Shown: positions 34,901 through 44,332 of the stretch, one piece after another | Position numbering within the stretch: the first letter of the stretch is position 1 | Layout of the letters: each line of letters opens with the position of its first letter | Assembly (NCBI GenBank): GCA_020051695.1 | Contig: JAGVQM010000038.1 | Span: 1-46,325 of the forward strand | Reading direction: 5' to 3' | Source: Candidatus Zixiibacteriota bacterium | GTDB taxonomy: Bacteria; Zixibacteria; MSB-5A5; WJJR01; JAJRUJ01 | DNA length: 46,325 bases | Notes under the pieces: generated by a model | Seen by the model: the letters and a program-made list of their open reading frames with translations, nothing else | Told to the model about the DNA's origin: nothing | Database searches by the model: none | Position numbers and translations under genes: made by a program

Positions 34901-37879
34901 CCCCAGAAAGACCGTGGTATTGTCGGGACCAGCCAGCGGGGTCAGCGCGGCATCGTACGTTTTATTCGTTGTTGCTGAATGCCAGCGCCAGCGCCCGATT
35001 GTGCCACCGGCGGCTTCCGCCATCCGGCACCAGGGACAGGGCTGCTCCCGGTTGTCCAAATATTCGTGGCATGTTTTTCCCTGGGGCGGGCCAAACTGAC
35101 TGACTAATGCCGCATTGGCATATAACAGCCGGTATTGTCGGTCAACGATATAGACGTCATTTTGTATTGCATCAAGAATGTCGGCGGTGGCCTTTTTCAT
35201 GTGCAGGCGGTCGGTGATTTCCCTGATGAGCACGAAACTTGCCGCGGCGCCGTTGAACGTGATCAGGGCGATATTGATCTCAATCTCGATTTTCCGTCCG
35301 TCGCGATGGCGTATGGCGGTCTGGTAGATTGTCGGCACTTCCTCGCCGGCCATCCGCCGGGTGTGTATCTCGTTGACTTTTTCCAGCTCGTCCGGGGTGA
35401 TATAATTTGCAAACGGCGTGCCGATCATTTCCTCGACCGTATACCCGGACATCTCGGCCAGGCGGGGATTGATAAAGACGAGGTGGGAATTCTGGATTAC
35501 CGCGATGCCGTCATGGGCACGCTCGATCAGGTTCCGATAGCGTTCTTCACTTTCCTTCAATTTGATTTCGATGCGTTTGCGTTCCGTGATGTCCTTGTCG
35601 ATCCCGCGGTAACCGGCAAAATGTCCATCCTCATCAAAGATCGGGACGCCGTTGGTCAGGAGGCAGACTTCCTTGCCCTTTTTGGTCAGGTTCCAGTTCT
35701 CCAGATCGACAATCGGTTTTTTCTCTGCGAGAATCTCCTGAAATATCCTGCCGACACGCTCTGCCTCTTGCGGCGGCATGAATTGGAAAGGCCTTTTGCC
35801 GATGATTTCTTCCGGATCATAACCCAGGATGTCTTTTATCCTTCCGGAAGCGAAAGTATATGTCCCGTTTTTGTCTATCTCCCACACCCAGTCCGTGGTG
35901 CTCAGGACGATCCCCTGAAATCTCCCTTCCGATTCACGTAATTGCTCTTCCTTATGTCTGCGTTCGGCGATCTCCAGGGCCAACCCGGCAGCATTGGCCA
36001 TCGATACTGTAAAATTCTCTTCGTCAAGGGCCCAGCGCCGGGCCGGGCCGATATGCTCGCAGCAGACAACACCGGCGATTCGTCCGCCGGTGATGATGGG
36101 AGCATCAATCATTGACGTAATGCCCAGCGGCGCCAGATATGAATCGGAAAATTCCCTGGTATGAGGATCAGTGTGCGCGTTATGCGCGACGATGGTGGTA
36201 TTTTCCTCCAGAGCGGCGAAATACGCCGGATACTGTTTCCGCGGCAATTCCATACCACAGGAATGCCGTTCCGCACCGCTTTCATATAAATCCAGACATT
36301 GGATCTTCGTTTCCTGCCGGTCGAATGTCCAGATGCCGGCGCGTGCGACTCCAAGCGTTTCGACGATGGTCTCGGTAATGCGGCGAAGGGCACTGCGCAG
36401 GTCGCCCTGGACTAGAATTTTCCGCATGTCCAGCCGGGCCAACGCGGCGTTTTGCCGCTTCAAGCGAGCTTCACTTTCACGCAGGGCGTTGGCGGATTGC
36501 TTGCGCTGAGTAATGTTGCGCGCGATGCCACACACCCCGGTGATTGTCCCGTCGTCCTCGCGGACGGGCATCCGGACCATGTGCAACGTCACCGGTTTGC
36601 CCTTGATCGGCCGGGTGATTTCCTCTTCCACTGTTTCGCCGGCCAGCGCCCGTCTGTCGACATCGTGGAGCAGGTCGCGGCTTTCCCCGACAATGCCGAA
36701 AACATCATCTTCGGTCCGGCCGAGGATGTCCGACGCCGGGAGGCCGAGCAATGCCTCCATACTGGGATTGACCAGGGTATAGGCGAAAGTCTGGTCTTTG
36801 GTAAAAATAATGTCCCCGGCCGAAGAGATGAGCGCGCGGAGCTGTTGTTCGTTTTCGCGGAGCGTGCGCACGGTTGCGTCACGCTCGGTGATGTCTTCAC
36901 CGGAACTCACGGTACCGAGGACCGTTCCATCTTCACCGGTCAGTACGGTGTTATGCCAGGCAATGAGGCGCTCCTCGCCGCCGGCCGTACACACCGGGTT
37001 TTCATAGTATTCCCGGGCCTCGCCTTTGCCCTGCATCAGCAGGTTGAACGTCGTCTTGATGCGGACGCGCAGACGTTCAGGGATGAACGTCTCAACCCAA
37101 TCTTTGCCGATAATCTCCGCTTCCGGCAGACCCAGAACGTTGCAGCACCTGCGGTTGACGCGGATCGCGCGGCCCTGCCGGTCCAGGGCGACGACCATCG
37201 CACCGATGAGGTCAAAATATTGCTGGATCGTTTCCTTCTCCCGCCGCACCGTGCGTTGAGCCAGCTGTTGAGTGGTAACGTCACGGAAAACCAGCACCGC
37301 CCCGGTGATTGCTTTGTTCCGGTCGTGGATTACAGCGGCACAATATTCAAAAAATTTCGATGAGCCGTTTTTGTCGATGGCCAGCAGTTGTCGAGCCGGA
37401 TCACCCGCGTTCGATTCAGCCGCCAATAATTCGAGGGGGCGCAGCGGTTCCGGCAGGCCCGCAGTGGAGTGGCTGAAAAGCCGATGCGCCGGCTGTCCCA
37501 TTGCTTGTTCCGTCCGGTGGCCGGTCAGTTCTTCAGCAGCCGGATTGATATACGTGACCATGCCGTCGAGGTCCACGGCAATGACGGCGTCGCCGATGCT
37601 TTGCAGGGTAGTGGATAACCATTCATTGCCGGCCCGGAATGCTTCCAGCGCCCGGTGGCGGGCAGCGATTAGATGCGCGACAATCACCCCAAACGCCAGA
37701 AAGCAGGACAGCAGGATGGCGCTGTTGTAATTTTCATAACGGGGGACACTCAGGAGCAATTGCCAGAACGACCCGCGATCGAAGACAAGCGCATTCAATG
37801 CACTGTCGACGACGATAATAAACAGTCCGAAAACAATCGACAGCGCCAGTATTTTATATTCAGTCCTGGTTTTGCGCAT
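31916..37879 (-). CDS. Giant multi-PAS hybrid sensor histidine kinase
   Basis: 1987-residue membrane kinase. Two membrane helices (about 8-28 and 53-73) bracket a very short external loop. Then I count 11 PAS domains, with a GAF domain (about 480-640) between the third and fourth. The kinase core follows with the H-box [16 protein letters not shown] (H1636), [14 protein letters not shown] (N-box), [10 protein letters not shown], and [21 protein letters not shown]-terminal receiver domain holds D1921 in [12 protein letters not shown] and K in [12 protein letters not shown] 37879 is chosen; GTG 37891 is also possible. With almost no periplasmic part, sensing must be intracellular, by redox, ligand or light through PAS cofactors. 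No partner regulator gene is adjacent. It converges on nuoD2. Confidence 0.93.
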   Translation of the reverse strand: MRKTRTEYKILALSIVFGLFIIVVDSALNALVFDRGSFWQLLLSVPRYENYNSAILLSCFLAFGVIVAHLIAARHRALEAFRAGNEWLSTTLQSIGDAVIAVDLDGMVTYINPAAEELTGHRTEQAMGQPAHRLFSHSTAGLPEPLRPLELLAAESNAGDPARQLLAIDKNGSSKFFEYCAAVIHDRNKAITGAVLVFRDVTTQQLAQRTVRREKETIQQYFDLIGAMVVALDRQGRAIRVNRRCCNVLGLPEAEIIGKDWVETFIPERLRVRIKTTFNLLMQGKGEAREYYENPVCTAGGEERLIAWHNTVLTGEDGTVLGTVSSGEDITERDATVRTLRENEQQLRALISSAGDIIFTKDQTFAYTLVNPSMEALLGLPASDILGRTEDDVFGIVGESRDLLHDVDRRALAGETVEEEITRPIKGKPVTLHMVRMPVREDDGTITGVCGIARNITQRKQSANALRESEARLKRQNAALARLDMRKILVQGDLRSALRRITETIVETLGVARAGIWTFDRQETKIQCLDLYESGAERHSCGMELPRKQYPAYFAALEENTTIVAHNAHTDPHTREFSDSYLAPLGITSMIDAPIITGGRIAGVVCCEHIGPARRWALDEENFTVSMANAAGLALEIAERRHKEEQLRESEGRFQGIVLSTTDWVWEIDKNGTYTFASGRIKDILGYDPEEIIGKRPFQFMPPQEAERVGRIFQEILAEKKPIVDLENWNLTKKGKEVCLLTNGVPIFDEDGHFAGYRGIDKDITERKRIEIKLKESEERYRNLIERAHDGIAVIQNSHLVFINPRLAEMSGYTVEEMIGTPFANYITPDELEKVNEIHTRRMAGEEVPTIYQTAIRHRDGRKIEIEINIALITFNGAAASFVLIREITDRLHMKKATADILDAIQNDVYIVDRQYRLLYANAALVSQFGPPQGKTCHEYLDNREQPCPWCRMAEAAGGTIGRWRWHSATTNKTYDAALTPLAGPDNTTVFLGTFHDVGARELSRRATAQAQKILDQIFQESLDILMIVGEDGNVLRVSRVINDVLGYPPDTIVGSPVARLFKTQATSSHEELLARLRVYGGVFDGMELLRADGSVCLMDITATIIPWEDTRAVLATFREVTARALAENRHRENEAQYRTIIENTFDLIISYTPDGFIRYASPQVARYGYTPDDVIGRNLLEFIHPDDHERITNNLRHAVETGGEFLTECRLVGNDGTIYYVEEINKNVREGDTVVQITGVVRDITDRKYAEQIINARDELIKNTIESLAHPFYVVNADDYSIALANSATGFNISSERSTCHALMYDLSAPCEAPHCPCPLAIVKKTKQPARVEHVYTDAGEKRRVSEVHGYPILDAQGNVRQMIEYALDITDRKQAEEGLRNSEEKYRTLYSSMNEGMALHELICDENGTPLDYLLIDVNPAYEQILGLEQRAVIGRRATEVYQTAEAPFLKVYAQVVESGDPVHFEQYIESMNRTFRISAFSTGHARFATIFEDITPHKQYEDQIRMLGRFTQENPNPVLRVDKHGIINYANEQSGGLLRGWQTTVGQPVPEEWRRRMDETLQTGQQQDFEFKCGDTIYLMFMKPVTDAGYVNLYALDITDHRRTEMALQQSEQQLRQAQKMEAIGRVAGGVAHDFNNLISVISGHAELLTLRLQADDPLVHHAREIRETAEQAASLTRQLLAFSRKQAVESQVLNMNTVIIGINKMLRRLIGEKIELVTVAGPGLGTIKADPGQLEQVLMNLVINARDAMPEGGRITVETSNVNLEGAGARGLGLTAGPYVRLSVADTGTGMDEQTKNHIFEPFFTTKEAGKGTGLGLATVYGIITNNGGKIAVDSTLNHGTTFAIYLPRYEAPAADGRSPSRDNGVIMVVEDENEVREMVCKILEAQGHGVVAARNGDDALEKYRSAGNAISVLLTDIVMPHMSGIDLAERLVRQRPDLKVVFMSGYARSTAVRESPLGKTSPFLEKPFAPEHLRQTIKAALA

Positions 37880-38167
37880 TGGAACCGTCACATGTTCGAT
37901 GGCCGCAATTCAGCACATGAGCATCCTATTTCCGGTGACAACCCAGATGTACCAGCAGGTGCTCGACGCCCGACGGATTGCCGGATGATATTCTCCCCCG
38001 CTCCACCAATCTTTCCGGGGGTTGCATATTCTTTATATCGGCAACCACCGGAGCATCTTCATTTGGCCCCGGGAGACAGGGCGTGCGCCGATAAGTTTTT
38101 TGCTGATAATTAGATAACGGTGACGGCTGGATTGGTCCCAAGCCGGGATCATACCCCGGCGGCCAGA
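37880..38167. other. Gene-free gap between kinase and polyferredoxin genes
   Basis: About 290 bases. I see no convincing gene, promoter or repeat family. A short hairpin GCCGGG...CCCGGC (around 38140-38160) lies near the end of the minus-strand polyferredoxin transcript. The promoter of the giant kinase should lie here but no clear hexamers stand out. Confidence 0.4.
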
Positions 38168-38200
38168 CCGCTGATCACCGCCGTGGGCGCCGATCAGCGG
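38168..38200 (-). terminator. Stem-loop at the 3' end of the polyferredoxin gene
   Basis: CCGCTGATC (38168-38176) pairs perfectly with GATCAGCGG (38192-38200) around a 15-base loop. One arm overlaps the stop codon of the minus-strand gene. There is no T-run, so it may act as an RNA-stability hairpin rather than an intrinsic terminator. Confidence 0.4.
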
Positions 38201-39267
38201 GTAAATGTGAAACGGATTGAATTGGTGGGACAAACACCGATACATTCGCCGCAGGACGTGCAATCGGGCGCGGCTTTGGTAGCCGGGTCTTTCAGTTTGG
38301 CGATTGTCGGGCACGGGCTTTCTTCCACGCAGACCCCGCAATCATCGCAGGTATTCAGGTCGACCCGTACCCGCCCCGGCGCAATTTTCTCCAGCAGCCA
38401 GGTCACCGCGCCAATGGGGCAGACAGCATAACAAAATGGCCGGTACAGGACCAGACTGGAGACGAGCAAAACGCCGAACATAATGAAAAATAACGTATCG
38501 ATTTGCCAGTGCAGGAGTTCAAAAAAATTGACCGGGTCATACACGCTGTACGCCGAGAACCCGACCCAGATACGGTCGGCCAGGTCGGCCTCGAGGTTTT
38601 CAGCCAGATACGCGATATGGTCTTTGACCGCGAAAAACGTCAGGATGAACATCGCCAGCAAGCCCATCCGGAGGGTATTAAATGCGGTGAAATTGAATTG
38701 CTTCACGCGCGGTTTGAAGGGGATTTTATTGATTAGTTCCTGCAGTGCGCCCAACGGGCACACCCAGCCGCAGAACAACTTGCGGCCAACCACGCTGGGC
38801 AGCAGCATCGCCGCGAATATCGCAATAAACGCCGGGAATAATTCGCCCCAGGTGAACTTGAACATAAACAACTTGGTGATGCCGCACATCGGGCTGGGGT
38901 GTAGGGGAAACAAGTAATCAAGGCCAAAAATCGCGAAGGCAATAACCATCGCCGCAATCCGTACCCAGCGGTTGATCTTGCGGGCCAGGAGCAGGACTAA
39001 ACCGACGATCATCAGCACCAGAAACCAGAAATATTTCCAGATAAACAGAAAATCCAAAAGCCCCGGTTCCGCTTCGGCCTCTGGTTCGGCTTCGGTAGTG
39101 ACTGCGACTGCGGTGCTTTCTATGGTCGCAGAGGTCGTGTCCGATTCACAATCCTGAGGGGACTGGCCCTCGCGGATCCCGGCCTGGGCCCAGACCGCTG
39201 TTGCCATGCCCGTCACAATGACCAGAGCCGCCAGGAAAGCGGCCGGTATCAGGAGTTGTTTTTTCAT
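38194..39267 (-). CDS. NapH/NosR-like 4Fe-4S membrane polyferredoxin
   Basis: 357-residue membrane iron-sulfur protein that moves electrons between the quinone pool and periplasmic or membrane partners. ATG 39267 is used ([18 protein letters not shown], an export-signal-like helix ending in AWA); ATG 39276 is nearly as good. An acidic linker ([11 protein letters not shown]) precedes five or six membrane helices. Family motifs: [15 protein letters not shown] and [14 protein letters not shown], the twin CxxxCP sites, then two C-terminal [4Fe-4S] sites, [14 protein letters not shown] and [13 protein letters not shown]. NapH, NosR/CcoG-type and YccM-type members share this layout; no nap or nos genes are near, so the partner is unknown. 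A selenoprotein gene diverges from it. Confidence 0.85.
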   Translation of the reverse strand: MKKQLLIPAAFLAALVIVTGMATAVWAQAGIREGQSPQDCESDTTSATIESTAVAVTTEAEPEAEAEPGLLDFLFIWKYFWFLVLMIVGLVLLLARKINRWVRIAAMVIAFAIFGLDYLFPLHPSPMCGITKLFMFKFTWGELFPAFIAIFAAMLLPSVVGRKLFCGWVCPLGALQELINKIPFKPRVKQFNFTAFNTLRMGLLAMFILTFFAVKDHIAYLAENLEADLADRIWVGFSAYSVYDPVNFFELLHWQIDTLFFIMFGVLLVSSLVLYRPFCYAVCPIGAVTWLLEKIAPGRVRVDLNTCDDCGVCVEESPCPTIAKLKDPATKAAPDCTSCGECIGVCPTNSIRFTFTR

Positions 39268-39454
39268 TGTCGTCATGAGCCCAATATGTGAAATCTTACT
39301 CGATCTGTAAACATTAACAAGAGTGTTTCTGACAATTTGGCGGGTGTCCGGCACGGAGCTTTCTGACGCGGTAATATATGTTGATAAACGGGATGCTCGA
39401 GCTGCATATTAGTCTTCTGAAAAAACCGAGGTGTGAAGGCACGGGAGGTGTTTC

Positions 39455-39802
39455 ATGAAGAAAATCGACTGGGGCTATCTGCGCCCGGGGTGAAAGACCT
39501 GCCAGAAAACGCAGGAGTTTCTTGCGCATAACAATATTTTTACCACTGAAGAAGTAAACGCCCGTAAGGCAACGTTTTCCGAAAAGGATTTGCCGGCCAT
39601 CACCGGTGCGGTCAACGAGATTTACGCCATTAAAGGGAAAAAAATCGTGCATTTCGATTTGCGCTGCGACAAACCGGACGCCGCCGAGCTGGCCCGGGTG
39701 CTGCTGGGCCCGACCGGCAACCTGCGCGCTCCTGCCTTGCGGCGCGGCAAAACACTGCTGGTCGGGTTTGACGAGGAAACCTATCGGCGCATATTCGGCT
39801 GA
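39455..39802 (+). CDS. ArsC-family thioredoxin-fold selenoprotein (in-frame TGA = Sec13)
   Basis: 115-residue protein read through one in-frame TGA (39491-39493). Start ATG 39455 has a strong GGAGGTG six bases upstream. The product begins MKKIDWGYLRPG, then Sec13, then KTCQKTQEFLAHN, making a U-x-x-C redox site (Sec13, Cys16); relatives carry Cys at this place (pattern G-C-x-T-C-Q-K-T). The rest is continuous and family-like: VNARKATFSEKDLPAI, KKIVHFDLRCDKPD, LGPTGNLRAPALRRGKTLLV and FDEETY, ending at TGA 39800-39802. A hairpin fitting a bacterial SECIS starts inside the TGA. The fold is that of ArsC/Spx-like reductases; a thiol-disulfide or detoxification role is inferred. selA, selB and selC are not in the window. 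A nonsense-mutated pseudogene is the alternative. Confidence 0.85.
39492..39521 (+). promoter_or_regulatory. SECIS-like hairpin for selenocysteine insertion
   Basis: Directly after and overlapping the TGA: GAAA (39492-39495), GA, CCTGC (39498-39502), an eight-base loop CAGAAAAC with a G near its 5' side, GCAGG (39511-39515), AG, TTTC (39518-39521). This gives an inner stem of five pairs, a tandem G-A internal loop and an outer stem of four. Bacterial SECIS elements lie just behind the UGA and show a loop G. The loop here is closer to the UGA than in many described cases (10-17 bases). Confidence 0.6.
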
Positions 39803-39876
39803 GTCATCCGCTATTCTGCCTGGCTGATATTGTTTTCGCCAAATAGCATAGAGTATTGAATCAGGAGGAGTCAATA

Positions 39877-42702
39877 ATGTCCCGGTCCAAGCGCATAAAC
39901 AACCTGGTCGCTATCTGTGTTTTGGCGATGGCCGTACTGTCGACTGGCTCGCGGGGTGAAGCCGCAGCGTTTACGCCGGTGGAATATCACGGCGATTATG
40001 CCGTGCCGCTGTTCCCCGGGGGGACATACCTGCCCGACGTTCCCGCCCCGGAATCGGTCCTGGGTTTCGCGGCAGGCAGCCGTCCTGCCGAATACCGCGA
40101 GGTCGTGGATTATTTTAATCGTCTGGCCGCGGGGAGCGGGCGGATTATCCTGCAATCCCACGGCACGACTTACGAGGGCCGCGCGCTGATCCATGCGATA
40201 TGCAGTTCACCGGAGAACCTGGCCCGGCTGGAGGAGATTAAAGCCGATATGGGCAAACTTGCCGACCCGGCAAATGCGAACTGCGCGGAGCTGGAACGAA
40301 TCGTGACCAACACCCCGGCTGTCGTCTGGATCGGGTACAGTATCCATGGGGATGAGCTTTCCGGCACTGATGCGGCAATCCAGACGGCCTACCAATTGGC
40401 CGCGGGGACCGATTCACTCACTGAGGCGATCCTGCGCAATGTGGTGGTGATTATTGATCCGCTGGAAAACCCGGACGGGCGGGACCGGTTTCTGGCGCAG
40501 ATGAAGTCGTTAAATTCGGCGGTGCCCTGTGTCGATGCGGGCAGTTTGCAGCACGGCGGGTTCTGGCCCTGGGGTCGGGGCAACCATTACTGGTTTGACC
40601 TGAACCGCGACTGGTTTACCATCGTGCATCCCGAGACTAAAGGCCGGGTAGAAACGATTATCGAGTGGCACCCGCAGGTCGTTATCGACGCCCACGAGAT
40701 GGGAATCCACAGCAATTTCCTGTTTTCCCCGCCGCGAGAGCCCTATCACGCCACGATGACCGCCAATCTGCACAAATGGTGGGACCGGTTCGCGCTCGAC
40801 CAGGCCGCCGCGCTGGACCGTTACGGCTGGCAGTATTATACGGGCGACTGGCATGAGGAATGGTTCCCCGGCTTTGCGACATCATGGTCGGTGTACACCG
40901 GCGCCGTGGGCATTCTCTATGAGCAGGCGCGAGTCGAGGGCCAGGCCTCCCGCCAGCCGGACAAGTATGTCCTGACCTTTGGCGAGACAGTACATCATCA
41001 ATTCACCAGCTCACTGGCCAACCTGCGGACCGCGGCATTCCACCGGGAACAACTGTTGCGCGATTACTGCGACGACAAACTGGCGGCAGCCAATGCCCAA
41101 GCCGGGGCATATCTGATCGAACCGGGCAATAATCCCGGATTGCTTAACCGGTTTATCACGACCATGCAGGCGCAGGGGGTGCAAATCCTGCGGGCGACCC
41201 AGAGTTTCCCGGCGACGGTACAGAGTTATTGGAACAAAGCGAAGATCGGCCGGCGTTTCCCCGAGGGGACAATCATCATCCCCAAAAATCAGCCGCAGGG
41301 GAACCTGGTCAATACGGTGCTGAATTTCGATCCCCATCTGCCGGACAGCATTCTCACCGAGGAGCGCAAGAGTCTGCTGCGGGACGGTTACAGCGAGATG
41401 TATGAAATAACTGCGTGGTCGCCGCTTCTGGCCTATGGGCTGCAGGCCTATGAATACGACGGTGCTTTGGGTGTCATGACCGCACCGGCAACAGAAATCG
41501 CGATACCCGCCGGACAGGTCATCGGCGCTGATGCGGCGCAGGGGTATGCCCTGCGCACGGCTGCCGAGCATGAACTCGCGGCCTTAATCGAACTCTATAA
41601 AACCGAACTGGTGCTGCGCGCGGCACATAAGGAATTCACGGTCGACGGCAACATCTTCCCGCGCGGATCGGTGGTCATTTCACGCAAAGGGAATCCCGAA
41701 AATCTTCGTAAAATTCTAACGGGGATCGCGGCCAAAACCGGCGCGAATTTTTATGCGTTATCCACCGCGCTGGTCAGTTCCGGTTCCGATCTGGGCAGCG
41801 GCGAATATGATATCCTTGTCGCCCCGAAAATCGCCCTGCCTGCCGGTGATCCGATCGACTTCACCAGCATCGGTTCTATCTGGCATTTGCTGGACCAGCG
41901 CCTGCAGATCGATCATTCACTGCTGGATATTTCGCGCCTGGGTTATACAGACCTATCGAAATACAATGTGCTGATTCTGCCGAATGCCTGGGGTGGCCCG
42001 GACCGGTACGAGGGTGTCTTGGGCCAGGGCGGCATCGGCCGGCTGCGCGACTGGGTGCAGGACGGCGGCACGTTGATTGCGATCGGCGCGGGCGCGGCAT
42101 TTTGCGCCGATACTTCGGTGGGGTTATCGCAGGTGCGGCAACGGCGGCAGGTGCTGGATAAGTTGCAGCAGTATGAGGACGCCCTGCAAAAAGAAAAAGC
42201 CGCCGAAACGGCCGATATTTCGGCAATGAATGTCTGGGAACCGCCTCCGGCGGGCACGGCCGGGGAAAAATCATCCTCGCCGCCCCCGGGCAAACTTGAT
42301 GAATTGCAGAAGCGGGATGAACAGGGTCGATTGTTCTCGCCGCATGGGACTATCGTGCGGATTGACCTCGACGACAAAGAATGGCTGAGTTTCGGCCTGG
42401 GCGATAAAGTCCCGGCGCTGATGTATACCGACTATGCGCTCATGGCCCAACGGCCGGTGCACGCGGTGGGGCGCTACGGCAGTGAACCGACGATCCGGCT
42501 GTCCGGCCTGCTGTGGCCGGAGGCGCGGGAGCGCTGGGCCGAAACCGCCTATCTCACGCGGGAGTCGCTGGGCAAAGGACAGGTGATTCTCATTGCCGGT
42601 GAACCGACATTTCGCGGGTATTTCCACGGCACCGAACGGCTGTTGATCAACGCGCTGCTGTTCGGCCCGGGACTGGGCGCGCGGCAAGCGTTGCCGTGGT
42701 AG
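39877..42702 (+). CDS. Exported M14-family zinc carboxypeptidase-like protein
   Basis: 941-residue exported protein. ATG 39877 is chosen because CAGGAGGAG lies shortly upstream; an in-frame TTG 21 bases earlier is unlikely. A signal peptide covers about residues 1-30. The N-terminal half is an M14 metallopeptidase domain with zinc ligands H157 and E160 in YSIHGDELSG and H273 in VIDAHEMG, and a candidate catalytic glutamate E349 in GILYEQARVEG. It also contains PLENPDGRDRF, a substrate-site block. The remainder (about 400-941) is a long alpha/beta region including a glutamine-amidotransferase-like fold segment (NVLILPNAWGGPDRYEG, GGTLIAIGAGAAF). It is likely periplasmic or secreted and digests peptides. 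It follows the selenoprotein gene by 74 bases. Confidence 0.87.
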   Translation: MSRSKRINNLVAICVLAMAVLSTGSRGEAAAFTPVEYHGDYAVPLFPGGTYLPDVPAPESVLGFAAGSRPAEYREVVDYFNRLAAGSGRIILQSHGTTYEGRALIHAICSSPENLARLEEIKADMGKLADPANANCAELERIVTNTPAVVWIGYSIHGDELSGTDAAIQTAYQLAAGTDSLTEAILRNVVVIIDPLENPDGRDRFLAQMKSLNSAVPCVDAGSLQHGGFWPWGRGNHYWFDLNRDWFTIVHPETKGRVETIIEWHPQVVIDAHEMGIHSNFLFSPPREPYHATMTANLHKWWDRFALDQAAALDRYGWQYYTGDWHEEWFPGFATSWSVYTGAVGILYEQARVEGQASRQPDKYVLTFGETVHHQFTSSLANLRTAAFHREQLLRDYCDDKLAAANAQAGAYLIEPGNNPGLLNRFITTMQAQGVQILRATQSFPATVQSYWNKAKIGRRFPEGTIIIPKNQPQGNLVNTVLNFDPHLPDSILTEERKSLLRDGYSEMYEITAWSPLLAYGLQAYEYDGALGVMTAPATEIAIPAGQVIGADAAQGYALRTAAEHELAALIELYKTELVLRAAHKEFTVDGNIFPRGSVVISRKGNPENLRKILTGIAAKTGANFYALSTALVSSGSDLGSGEYDILVAPKIALPAGDPIDFTSIGSIWHLLDQRLQIDHSLLDISRLGYTDLSKYNVLILPNAWGGPDRYEGVLGQGGIGRLRDWVQDGGTLIAIGAGAAFCADTSVGLSQVRQRRQVLDKLQQYEDALQKEKAAETADISAMNVWEPPPAGTAGEKSSSPPPGKLDELQKRDEQGRLFSPHGTIVRIDLDDKEWLSFGLGDKVPALMYTDYALMAQRPVHAVGRYGSEPTIRLSGLLWPEARERWAETAYLTRESLGKGQVILIAGEPTFRGYFHGTERLLINALLFGPGLGARQALPW

Positions 42703-42714
42703 AGTGCGGCAAGA

Positions 42715-42838
42715 GTAGGTCAAACCGCTTGCGGCTTGACGGACGCGGGGCGTCATTAAAAAACGTCAAGCGCCGGGGCGCTTGACCTACTCGCTGACCG
42801 AATGACCTACCCGTAAATACGTCAGCCTGAAGGCTGAC
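42715..42838. repeat. REP/REPIN-like palindrome cluster behind the M14 gene
   Basis: Three palindromes: GTAGGTCAAACCGC-TT-GCGGCTTGAC (42715-42740, imperfect), GTCAAGCGCC-GG-GGCGCTTGAC followed by CTAC (42765-42790, perfect 10-base stem), and GTCAGCCT-GA-AGGCTGAC (42821-42838, perfect). The first two form an inverted pair framed by GTAGGTCAA and TTGACCTAC, the usual REPIN shape. The third matches family B at 18988-19007. Confidence 0.75.
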
Positions 42839-42871
42839 CGGTACAAAAAGCTATGATGCACTCGGCCATAT

Positions 42872-43975
42872 TTATAGGTAAATATGCAAGGCCAGATCTC
42901 CCTTGGATTCGATAGTTTTATTGTTTACATCGATGCCGACAGATTTCAGAAAATAATCAGCATATCTATCCTTCGGCATGGAACCATCAGCGTACGTGTT
43001 TAATCTGCGATTTACACATCCAACAAAAAGGTCCGCGATTTGAATCAAATAGTTGTTTTCGGATACGCACGACTCAAAGGTTCCGCACCTCAAATTGTCA
43101 TTAAATATACTCTTTTCTGCAATTCGCAAATCATTAACAACTTGGGATAGCAACAATTTGTCGAAGCCGATTTCCTCTCTATCTTTGAAGAAAATCAATG
43201 TGCGAGGCAAAGGTGCTCTGCCCGTAGTATTTTCATGTTCGATACCCTTACGTAGCAAATGATAATATAATTTTATCAAGGCATCCTGTTTATTGATAAT
43301 TCCTCTATTTTCTATAGATACGGCTTTGAAACTCATGAATGAATTATGCTCTTTAAGGAAATCGGCGAATTTATGGTATACATTGTCATTTAATTTATCA
43401 ATATCCTTAAAATGAAATTCTTTGTTATATTTATTATCTTTTTTGAATTGTACTATTTGGTTCGTCATTTTATAAGTTTCAAACGGATTCAATATCCAGA
43501 CGCTGCCAACGATCAATGCTCGTTCAGTTTTTCCACTTTCATCAGCATATACTGTGTAACTTTGAGAAAATAATTCTTCGGATATTACCTTGCCTTTTTC
43601 TTCTTTTTCGAGTTTTCCCCTATGTGCCCTCACTTGCTCATCGGCCAAAAATAATCGATAAGTATTTTGAATTTTAGCCCTTGATCTTGCTAATGAAGTT
43701 AAACGTGTCAGGCCATATAGATCTGTGACGTTTATGCATGATCCGCTATAATTATCAGCATCAAAGTGTTCCCAATATTTTATTTGAAGTGTGATATCAG
43801 AATTGCGAGTATCCGGGTAATTATTCAGAATCCAAGCGACTCTTTCAGTCATTGTGTCCAGTTTGAACGAGGAAATTTTCTGCAATAATATTTCTTTTTC
43901 CTTATTCTTTTCAGCATCATCCTTATCATTGCCATTCAAATCCAGTGGCAACTGAATATCTTGAGAATCATTCAT
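42872..43975 (-). CDS. DUF3800-domain protein (RNase H-fold-like), AT-rich
   Basis: 367-residue protein of the DUF3800 group. Marks: YTVYADESGKTERALIVGSV, which opens the domain with the conserved D-E-S-G acidic strand, EFHFKDI, LIFFKDREE, and the closing IQIADLFVGCVNR, whose aspartate is likewise conserved. Such acidic clusters suggest an RNase H-like nuclease fold, although activity is unproven. An N-terminal extension of about 130 residues is rich in Lys, Asp and Asn. Its base composition is strikingly AT-rich beside its neighbours and REP clusters lie on both sides, so it looks like a foreign insertion. DUF3800 genes are often seen in phage or defence islands. ATG 43975 is chosen (AGGA upstream); ATG 44020 is also open. 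Confidence 0.78.
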   Translation of the reverse strand: MNDSQDIQLPLDLNGNDKDDAEKNKEKEILLQKISSFKLDTMTERVAWILNNYPDTRNSDITLQIKYWEHFDADNYSGSCINVTDLYGLTRLTSLARSRAKIQNTYRLFLADEQVRAHRGKLEKEEKGKVISEELFSQSYTVYADESGKTERALIVGSVWILNPFETYKMTNQIVQFKKDNKYNKEFHFKDIDKLNDNVYHKFADFLKEHNSFMSFKAVSIENRGIINKQDALIKLYYHLLRKGIEHENTTGRAPLPRTLIFFKDREEIGFDKLLLSQVVNDLRIAEKSIFNDNLRCGTFESCVSENNYLIQIADLFVGCVNRRLNTYADGSMPKDRYADYFLKSVGIDVNNKTIESKGDLALHIYL

Positions 43976-44150
43976 AATAAAGTCCTGTGAATTAACGGCT
44001 GGCGTCCGGACCATAATCACGACCGCCCCAGAATATTAATATAGATAGTCTTGCTGATTTCGTCAAGCGTGAACGGCTATACTGGCACAAAGATCGCATT
44101 TTTCCCCTCTACAACCTCCTCGACCTTAATATCCCATCACCAGTCAGATG

Positions 44151-44324
44151 CCCGGTGCCCCATAGCTTTGCTATGGGAAGGGTGAATCAGGCGGCCAGGT
44201 GAAATCGAGAATTATCGCGTATGGCGCCCTTCCCACACTAAAAGTGTGGGGCACCGAGGGAAGTCAAGTAGGGTGGGCACCGCCCACCAATCAGATTATT
44301 GATATTCGGCGGGCAATGCCCGCC
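44151..44324. repeat. REPIN: inverted family A pair plus second inverted palindrome pair
   Basis: 44151-44187 (CCCATAGC-TTT-GCTATGGG core) and 44228-44256 (CCCACACT-AAA-AGTGTGGG core, followed by GGGCACCG) face each other, sharing GGTGCCC/GGGCACC ends. Directly after, GGTGGGC-ACC-GCCCACC (44272-44288) and GGCGGGC-AAT-GCCCGCC (44308-44324) form another pair framed by GTAGGG and CCCTAC. The 312-base gap 44021-44332 is otherwise empty. Confidence 0.8.
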
Positions 44325-44332
44325 CTACGCTC

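Noticed and set aside
42715-44324. CRISPR array suggested by repeated palindromes
   Set aside because: Units differ in sequence, alternate in orientation and have no regular spacers; they fit REP/REPIN elements.
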